The notes below the pieces were generated by a model. The model saw only the letters and a list, made by a program, of their open reading frames with translations, was not told the origin of the DNA and ran no database searches. A program made the position numbers and the translations under genes. DNA of 18,788 nt from an uncultured Collinsella sp. (GTDB lineage: Bacteria > Actinomycetota > Coriobacteriia > Coriobacteriales > Coriobacteriaceae). Shown here piece after piece: positions 14,726 to 18,788 of the stretch. The stretch is from positions 1-18,788 of the forward strand of contig CATZKS010000028.1 of the NCBI GenBank assembly GCA_958421035.1, given 5' to 3'. Positions within the stretch are counted from its first letter, which is position 1. The number at the start of each line of letters is the position of its first letter.

Positions 14726-15706
14726 ATGAAGGATATCACCATCAGCCGCAGGAGCCTTCTGGTCTCTGCTGGCCTGCTCGCGCTCGCTCCGCTCGCCGGA
14801 TGCGGCGGCAACTCTGGTTCCGGCTCTGCTGCCGCCGGTTCCGACTACACCGTCGGCGTTCTGCAGCTCACCGAGCACTCCGCGCTCGACGCCGCCAACG
14901 ACGGCTTTGTCAAGGCCATCAAGAAGAGCGGCCTCAAGGTCAAGATCGATCAGAAGAACGCCCAGAACGACCAGTCCACGTGTAAGTCCATCGCCGACAA
15001 GTTCGTGGGCGATGGCGTCGACCTGATCTATGCCATCGCCACGCCCGCCGCGCAGGCTGCCGCCGGCGCCACGGCCGACATCCCCGTCGTGGGCTGCGCC
15101 ATCACCGACTACGCCGCCTCGGGCCTGGTTCAGGACAACGACAAGCCCGGCACCAACGTCACTGGCGCCTCCGACCTCACCCCAGTCGCCGAGCAGCTCG
15201 AGATGATGCAGAAGGTCCTGCCCGACGTAAAGAAGATCGGCCTGCTCTACTGCACCGCCGAGTCCAACTCCGACGTCCAAATCAAGGCCGCCAAGAAGGA
15301 ACTCGACAAGCTGGGCCTGGACTACACCGACTTCACCGTCTCGAGCTCCAACGAGATTCAGTCCGTCGTCGAGTCTGCCGTGGGCAAGGTCGACGCGCTC
15401 TACTCCCCCACCGACAACACCATCGCCGCGGGCGCCTCGCAGGTGGGCCAGATCTGCAAGGAGAACAAGCTTCCCTTCGTGACCGGCGAGGAGGGCATGT
15501 GCAAGGCCGGTGGCCTATTTACCCTCTCCATCAACTATGAGGATCTGGGCTACGCCGCGGGCGAGATGGCCGTCAAGATTCTGAAGGGCGAGGCCAAACC
15601 CGAGGATATGCCGATCAAGCACCTCTCGAGCAAGAACCTGGTCGTCGTCAAGAACGACGAGATGGCCGAGGCGCTGGGCATCGACCTCTCTGCTCTGGAC
15701 GAGTAG
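14726..15706 (+). CDS. ABC transporter substrate-binding lipoprotein (TrpX/ABC_sub_bind family)
   Basis: 326 residues. An exported lipoprotein that captures a small solute for the permease and ATPase encoded downstream. The signal reads MKDITISRRSLLVSAGLLAL then APLAGC, a lipobox whose Cys is lipidated. SRRSLL is a twin-arginine-like motif, so export may be by Tat. The mature part follows the family: YTVGVLQLTEHSALDAANDG, DLIYAIATPAAQAAAGAT, PVVGCAITDYAASGLV, a Pro-Asp-Val-Lys-Lys-Ile-Gly-Leu-Leu turn and ALYSPTDNTIAAG, ending in NLVVVKNDEMAEALGI. Characterised members bind tryptophan or tyrosine; other ligands are possible. The start is the ATG after GGGGGT; the frame extends upstream to a TTG without support. 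It is separated from the permease gene by 204 bp and a terminator-like hairpin. Confidence 0.92.
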   Translation: MKDITISRRSLLVSAGLLALAPLAGCGGNSGSGSAAAGSDYTVGVLQLTEHSALDAANDGFVKAIKKSGLKVKIDQKNAQNDQSTCKSIADKFVGDGVDLIYAIATPAAQAAAGATADIPVVGCAITDYAASGLVQDNDKPGTNVTGASDLTPVAEQLEMMQKVLPDVKKIGLLYCTAESNSDVQIKAAKKELDKLGLDYTDFTVSSSNEIQSVVESAVGKVDALYSPTDNTIAAGASQVGQICKENKLPFVTGEEGMCKAGGLFTLSINYEDLGYAAGEMAVKILKGEAKPEDMPIKHLSSKNLVVVKNDEMAEALGIDLSALDE

Positions 15707-15775
15707 CGCCATGCGCGGTAACGCATCTAGGGCACGCACTCGCGCCGTTGCCGTGTTATTCAATATCTGAGCCAC

Positions 15776-15815
15776 AGGGGCGAACGCCAAAGATAGGCGT
15801 TCGCCCTGCTTGTTA
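15776..15815 (+). terminator. Terminator-like hairpin between lipoprotein and permease genes
   Basis: GGGCGAACGCC (15778-15788) pairs perfectly with GGCGTTCGCCC (15796-15806) around a seven-base loop, followed by TGCTTGTT. It is about 70 bases past the lipoprotein stop and 95 before the permease start. Partial termination here would give more binding protein than permease, a common arrangement in importers. Confidence 0.75.
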
Positions 15816-15910
15816 CGGATGAGACAAAACATCCGGCCACAGCTCTTTTATACATTGTTACCGCTATCATGGTGACTCACGTGTCCACCCTATCCTAGGA
15901 GGTATGAAGC

Positions 15911-16834
15911 ATGCTTATTGCATTGCAGGGCGCCGTTTCGCAGGGTGTCCTCTGGGGCATTATGGTGCTTGGCGTGTTTATCACGTTCCGCCTGCTCGAC
16001 ATCCCCGATATGACCTGCGACGGCAGCTTTGCCCTCGGCGGCTGCGTCTGCGCCGTGCTCATCGTCAATAACAACGTCGACCCGCTGCTCGCCGTGCTGG
16101 CCGGCATGTGTGCCGGTGCCATCGCGGGCGCCGTCACGGGCATTTTGACCACCGTCTTTGAGATTCCCGCGATTCTCGCCGGAATCCTGACGCAGATCAG
16201 CCTGTGGTCCATCAACCTGCGCATCATGGGCAAGTCCAACACGCCCATCCTCGCCAAGGGCACCGTGTTCTCGGCCGTCAGCAACATGACGGGTCTGCCG
16301 CAGTCCACCGTCGCCATCATCCTGGGCATTGTGCTGGCCGTGGCCATCGTCGCCATCCTGTATTGGTTCTTTGGCACCGAGATTGGCTCGGCACTGCGCG
16401 CCACCGGCAACAACGAGTACATGATCCGCGCCCTGGGCGTCAACACCAACTCCACCAAGATGATTGCCCTTGTGCTCTCCAACGCCCTCATCGGCCTCTC
16501 TGGCGCGCTTATCTGCCAGAGCCAAAAGTATGCCGACATTGGTATGGGCACCGGCGCCATCGTTATCGGTCTTGCCGCCATCGTCATCGGCGAGGTGCTC
16601 GGCCGCCTGCTGCCCGGCGGACTCACGCAGTTCTCCGTCCGTCTGGCCTCTGCCGTCTTTGGCTCCGTGGTCTACTTCCTCATCCGCGCCATCGTGCTGC
16701 AGCTGGGCATGGACGCCAACGACATGAAGCTGCTCTCCGCCGTGATCGTCGCCGTTGCCCTGTGCGTACCTGTGGTTTGGGAGCGTTACAAGCTTCGCAG
16801 CTCCTACACGAAGGGAGATGAGGCAGATGCTTAA
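15911..16834 (+). CDS. ABC transporter permease (TrpY-like, BPD_transp_2 family)
   Basis: 307 residues with eight or more hydrophobic segments and no cleavable signal. It forms the membrane channel for the solute delivered by the lipoprotein. It begins MLIALQGAVSQGVLWGIMVL and continues with TFRLLDIPDMTCDGSFALGG, which is diagnostic for the permeases paired with ABC_sub_bind proteins. The segment with GTEIGSALRATGNNEYMIRA and LGVNTNSTKMIAL is the cytoplasmic coupling loop that contacts the ATPase. AGGAGGT lies seven bases ahead of the ATG. Its stop overlaps the ATPase gene start by eight bases, so the two are translationally coupled. Confidence 0.93.
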   Translation: MLIALQGAVSQGVLWGIMVLGVFITFRLLDIPDMTCDGSFALGGCVCAVLIVNNNVDPLLAVLAGMCAGAIAGAVTGILTTVFEIPAILAGILTQISLWSINLRIMGKSNTPILAKGTVFSAVSNMTGLPQSTVAIILGIVLAVAIVAILYWFFGTEIGSALRATGNNEYMIRALGVNTNSTKMIALVLSNALIGLSGALICQSQKYADIGMGTGAIVIGLAAIVIGEVLGRLLPGGLTQFSVRLASAVFGSVVYFLIRAIVLQLGMDANDMKLLSAVIVAVALCVPVVWERYKLRSSYTKGDEADA

Positions 16835-17621
16835 GCTCTCGCACGTCAAGAAAACCTTTAACAAAGGCACCGTCACCGAGAAGCGCGCGCTCACCGGCGT
16901 CGACCTCACCCTTAACGACGGCGACTTTGTAACAGTGATTGGCGGCAACGGCGCCGGCAAGTCCACGCTGCTCAACATGATCGCCGGCGTATATCCGCTC
17001 GATTCGGGCGTTATCGAGCTCGACGGCACCGACATCTCGCGTCTGAGCGAGTCGCAGCGCGCCAAGTACCTGGGCCGCGTGTTCCAGGACCCCATGCGCG
17101 GCACCGCAGCCGACATGCAGATTGCCGAGAACCTGGCCCTCGCCAAGCGCCGTGGCCAGCGTCGCGGCCTTTCGTGGGGCGTCACCAAGGCCGAGAAGGA
17201 CGAGTACGTTGAGCTGCTCAAGCGTCTGGACCTTGGTCTGGATACGCGCCTCAACGCTAAGGTCGGCCTGCTCTCGGGTGGCCAGCGCCAGGCACTCACC
17301 CTGCTGATGGCCACGCTCACCAAGCCGCGCCTGCTGCTGCTCGACGAGCACACGGCGGCCCTCGACCCCAAGACGGCATCGAAGGTGCTCAACCTGACCG
17401 AGGAGATCGTCGACGAGAACCACCTGACCACGCTCATGGTCACGCATAACATGAACGACGCCATCCGTCTGGGCAATCGTCTGATCATGATGCACGAGGG
17501 CCACGTGATCTACGACGTGGCGGGCGACGAAAAGAAGTCGCTCACCGTTGCCGACCTGTTGCAGAAGTTCGAGGAGGTCTCGGGCGGCGAGCTCGCCAAC
17601 GACCGCATGCTGCTGAGCTAA
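16827..17621 (+). CDS. ABC transporter ATP-binding protein (TrpZ-like)
   Basis: 264 residues, a single nucleotide-binding domain that powers the importer. Motifs in order: Walker A GGNGAGKST (39-47), Q-loop Q87 in RVFQDPMRGT, signature LSGGQ (149-153), Walker B LLLLDEH with catalytic E174, D-loop AALDP, and switch histidine H207 in MVTHNM. DEHTAALDP in place of the commoner DEPT is typical of ATPases paired with this permease family. The start is ATG 16827, with AAGGGAG about ten bases ahead inside the end of the permease gene; the frame is open further upstream but inside permease coding sequence. The stop codon forms the edge of the following terminator stem. Confidence 0.95.
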   Translation: MLKLSHVKKTFNKGTVTEKRALTGVDLTLNDGDFVTVIGGNGAGKSTLLNMIAGVYPLDSGVIELDGTDISRLSESQRAKYLGRVFQDPMRGTAADMQIAENLALAKRRGQRRGLSWGVTKAEKDEYVELLKRLDLGLDTRLNAKVGLLSGGQRQALTLLMATLTKPRLLLLDEHTAALDPKTASKVLNLTEEIVDENHLTTLMVTHNMNDAIRLGNRLIMMHEGHVIYDVAGDEKKSLTVADLLQKFEEVSGGELANDRMLLS

Positions 17622-17657
17622 ACCTGCCAAAAAGGAATGTTAATTTTGGCAGGTTTT
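17620..17657 (+). terminator. Terminator after the ABC ATPase gene (first)
   Basis: 13-bp perfect stem (17620-17632 with 17644-17656, AAACCTGCCAAAA) followed by TTTTA. The left arm starts in the stop codon. Being A-rich on the left and T-rich on the right, it could work in both directions. Confidence 0.88.
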
Positions 17658-17672
17658 ATCTGCGCAAACATC

Positions 17673-17712
17673 AAAACCGCCGCAAAGGGACAGACACCTT
17701 TGCGGCGGTTTT
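17673..17712. terminator. Second, bidirectional terminator hairpin
   Basis: 16-bp perfect stem (17673-17688 with 17697-17712; AAAACCGCCGCAAAGG) with the eight-base loop GACAGACA, 16 bases after the first terminator. The back-to-back pair isolates the importer unit from the downstream genes. Confidence 0.85.
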
Positions 17713-17775
17713 CGCATATTATGTCGATAATCCAGCGCCAGCAGGGACCCTTGGTTAAGAACTAAGGAAACTGCC

Positions 17776-17964
17776 ATGAGAAGACTCCTTCCCCGTCTTG
17801 CCTTGACCGCCGCTCTCCTCGCCGGTGCGCCCGCCGGCGCCCCAGCTTACGCCACCGCCCCCTCATCCCAAGTTATCGGCCCGTCCGATGTGATCGGACG
17901 GGCTTTTGGTGGGTATCATGGTTGGACGATCATGAGGAGGTTTTCCCTACATGGAATTGTTTGA
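17776..17964 (+). pseudogene. Signal-peptide-only ORF, probable remnant of an exported protein gene
   Basis: 62 codons with an AAGGAA site spaced normally before the ATG. The first ~26 residues are a clear Sec signal peptide: MRRLLPRL, then hydrophobic ALTAALLAGAPAG, then a cleavage site around AYA. Only TAPSSQVIGPSDVIGRAFGG-type sequence follows, and from codon 35 the frame runs straight through an intrinsic terminator (17879-17907) and overlaps the start of mscS by 14 bases. I read this as the 5' stub of a gene whose body was deleted. It could alternatively encode a tiny secreted peptide of about ten residues before the terminator, which lacks a stop codon. Confidence 0.5.
17879..17907 (+). 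terminator. Intrinsic terminator upstream of mscS
   Basis: Perfect 11-bp stem GCCCGTCCGAT/ATCGGACGGGC (17879-17889 with 17893-17903), three-base loop and TTTT tail. It lies inside the signal-peptide ORF, which argues that the ORF is a truncated stub. Confidence 0.88.
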
Positions 17965-18718
17965 GCCGATTCTTCATTTCTTTGAGCAACGGTGGGTCCA
18001 CAACATCATCTGGGCCGTCATCTTGGCGATAGGCACCGCCGTCGCCGCCAAGGTCGCATCCAAGACCCTGCACCATCTGCTTAACCGAGACGATAACCCG
18101 CTTCCGGCATCGAGTATCTTCATCAACATCGCGCGCGCCGTCATCTGGATGATCGGCGGCAGTTTTATCCTCGACAACTGCTTTGGCATTAACGCAAACG
18201 CGCTTGTCGCCGCTCTTGGCGTCGGCGGCATCGCCATCTCGCTCGGCTTTCAGGACACGCTATCAAACCTCATCGGCGGCATGCAAGTGACCTTTATGGG
18301 CATCATCAAGCCCGGCGACAATATCGAGGTCGGCGGCGTGTCGGGCGTGGTCCAGGACATCACTTGGCGCCATACGACCATCGAAGATGCCTGCGGGCAG
18401 ACCATCATCGTCCCCAACTCCAACATCTCCAAGAACACGCTCGTGCACCTCATGCCCTTTGGGCGTGTGGCTGTGCCCGTTGCCGTAAAGGACACGTCCA
18501 AGTGGGCCTCACTCGACGCACTGGCAGACGAGCTGACCAGCGCCACCAAGACCGCCGTGCTTCCCATCTCGGGCTTTGACAAGGAGCCCTACGTGCTCTT
18601 TAGCGAGATCGGCGACTTTGGCATCAAGGGCAAGATCATCTTTATCGTCAGCGACGACAGCACCACCTTCACAGCAGCCGACGCCTGCATCCGCGCCATC
18701 GCCCCCATCATCGCCTAA
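17951..18718 (+). CDS. Small-conductance mechanosensitive channel (MscS family)
   Basis: 255 residues, in the size range of MscS. These heptameric channels open under membrane tension and release solutes during hypo-osmotic shock. Two hydrophobic helices (about 17-37 and 58-76) precede the pore-lining third helix (about 82-111), ANALVAALGVGGIAISLGFQ then DTLSNLIGG, with the Gly/Ala packing pattern of the family. The cytoplasmic beta domain follows: IIKPGDNIEVGGVSGVVQDI and TIIVPNSNISKNTLVH. The C-terminal part is about 30 residues shorter than E. coli MscS. GAGGAGG lies about ten bases ahead of the ATG. It is probably monocistronic between two terminators; no clear promoter was seen in the 43 bases after the upstream terminator. 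Confidence 0.93.
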   Translation: MELFEPILHFFEQRWVHNIIWAVILAIGTAVAAKVASKTLHHLLNRDDNPLPASSIFINIARAVIWMIGGSFILDNCFGINANALVAALGVGGIAISLGFQDTLSNLIGGMQVTFMGIIKPGDNIEVGGVSGVVQDITWRHTTIEDACGQTIIVPNSNISKNTLVHLMPFGRVAVPVAVKDTSKWASLDALADELTSATKTAVLPISGFDKEPYVLFSEIGDFGIKGKIIFIVSDDSTTFTAADACIRAIAPIIA

Positions 18719-18744
18719 TCCACCACAAAGGGGACAGTGAACTG

Positions 18745-18781
18745 CCTCCCATTTCTTGGACATCGGGAAATGGGAGGTTTT
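18745..18781 (+). terminator. Intrinsic terminator after mscS
   Basis: 11-bp perfect stem CCTCCCATTTC/GAAATGGGAGG (18745-18755 with 18767-18777) with an eleven-base loop, followed by TTTTCC, about 27 bases after the stop. Confidence 0.88.
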
Positions 18782-18788
18782 CCATGAG

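Noticed and set aside
15890..17488. 532-codon open frame antisense to the permease and ATPase genes
   Set aside because: Spans two genes with clear family motifs on the other strand; low-complexity product, no start signal.

Overview
The window is a high-GC, gene-dense chromosomal segment from a Gram-positive bacterium. Three things suggest a Coriobacteriia actinobacterium, most likely Collinsella or a close relative: GC-rich third codon positions, AAAGGA/GGAGG ribosome binding sites with occasional GTG starts, and the gene repertoire (a standalone glucose-type EIIA, a FeoA-FeoB fusion, a WYL regulator, a TrpXYZ-type ABC importer). The genus is an inference from style, not from a marker comparison. 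No rRNA, tRNA, CRISPR array, transposase or prophage gene was found.

Layout. 1-2091 (minus strand): the 5' end of galU, then rplJ-rplL for the ribosomal stalk, with a textbook promoter, an L10-binding leader and an attenuator. The promoter sits in one arm of a 253-bp nested inverted repeat. 2092-3984: a class I aminotransferase diverging from a conserved protein with possible flavodoxin-like features. 3986-5929 (minus): a GH13 amylase-family enzyme closely followed by a hypoxanthine-DNA-glycosylase-like gene. 6083-9760 (minus): a SotB-like MFS exporter and a FeoA-FeoB ferrous iron transporter. 9761-10233: a gene-free stretch holding tandem operator-like dyads, an array of 44-bp palindromes repeating every 62 bp, and a repeated hairpin. 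10234-11940: an alpha/beta hydrolase diverging from a glucose-family EIIA protein. 12121-14565 (plus): asparaginyl-tRNA synthetase and a WYL-domain regulator. 14726-17621 (plus): lipoprotein, permease and ATPase of an ABC importer. 17776-18718 (plus): a signal-peptide-only ORF cut short by a terminator, then an MscS-family channel.

How the genes work together. Most of the window is housekeeping (translation, iron, carbohydrate and small-molecule transport) in short transcription units separated by strong intrinsic terminators. The coding genes are recognisable families. The least explained material is intergenic: (i) the 62-bp-period palindrome array upstream of feoAB; (ii) a hairpin with near-identical arms but different loops, found immediately downstream of two unrelated minus-strand genes, each time with a T-rich tail, so probably a dispersed terminator-like repeat; (iii) the inverted repeat carrying the rplJL promoter and a decayed mirror-image promoter. 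A sharp change in synonymous codon choice inside the aminotransferase gene and the truncated exported-protein ORF are further signs of local rearrangement.
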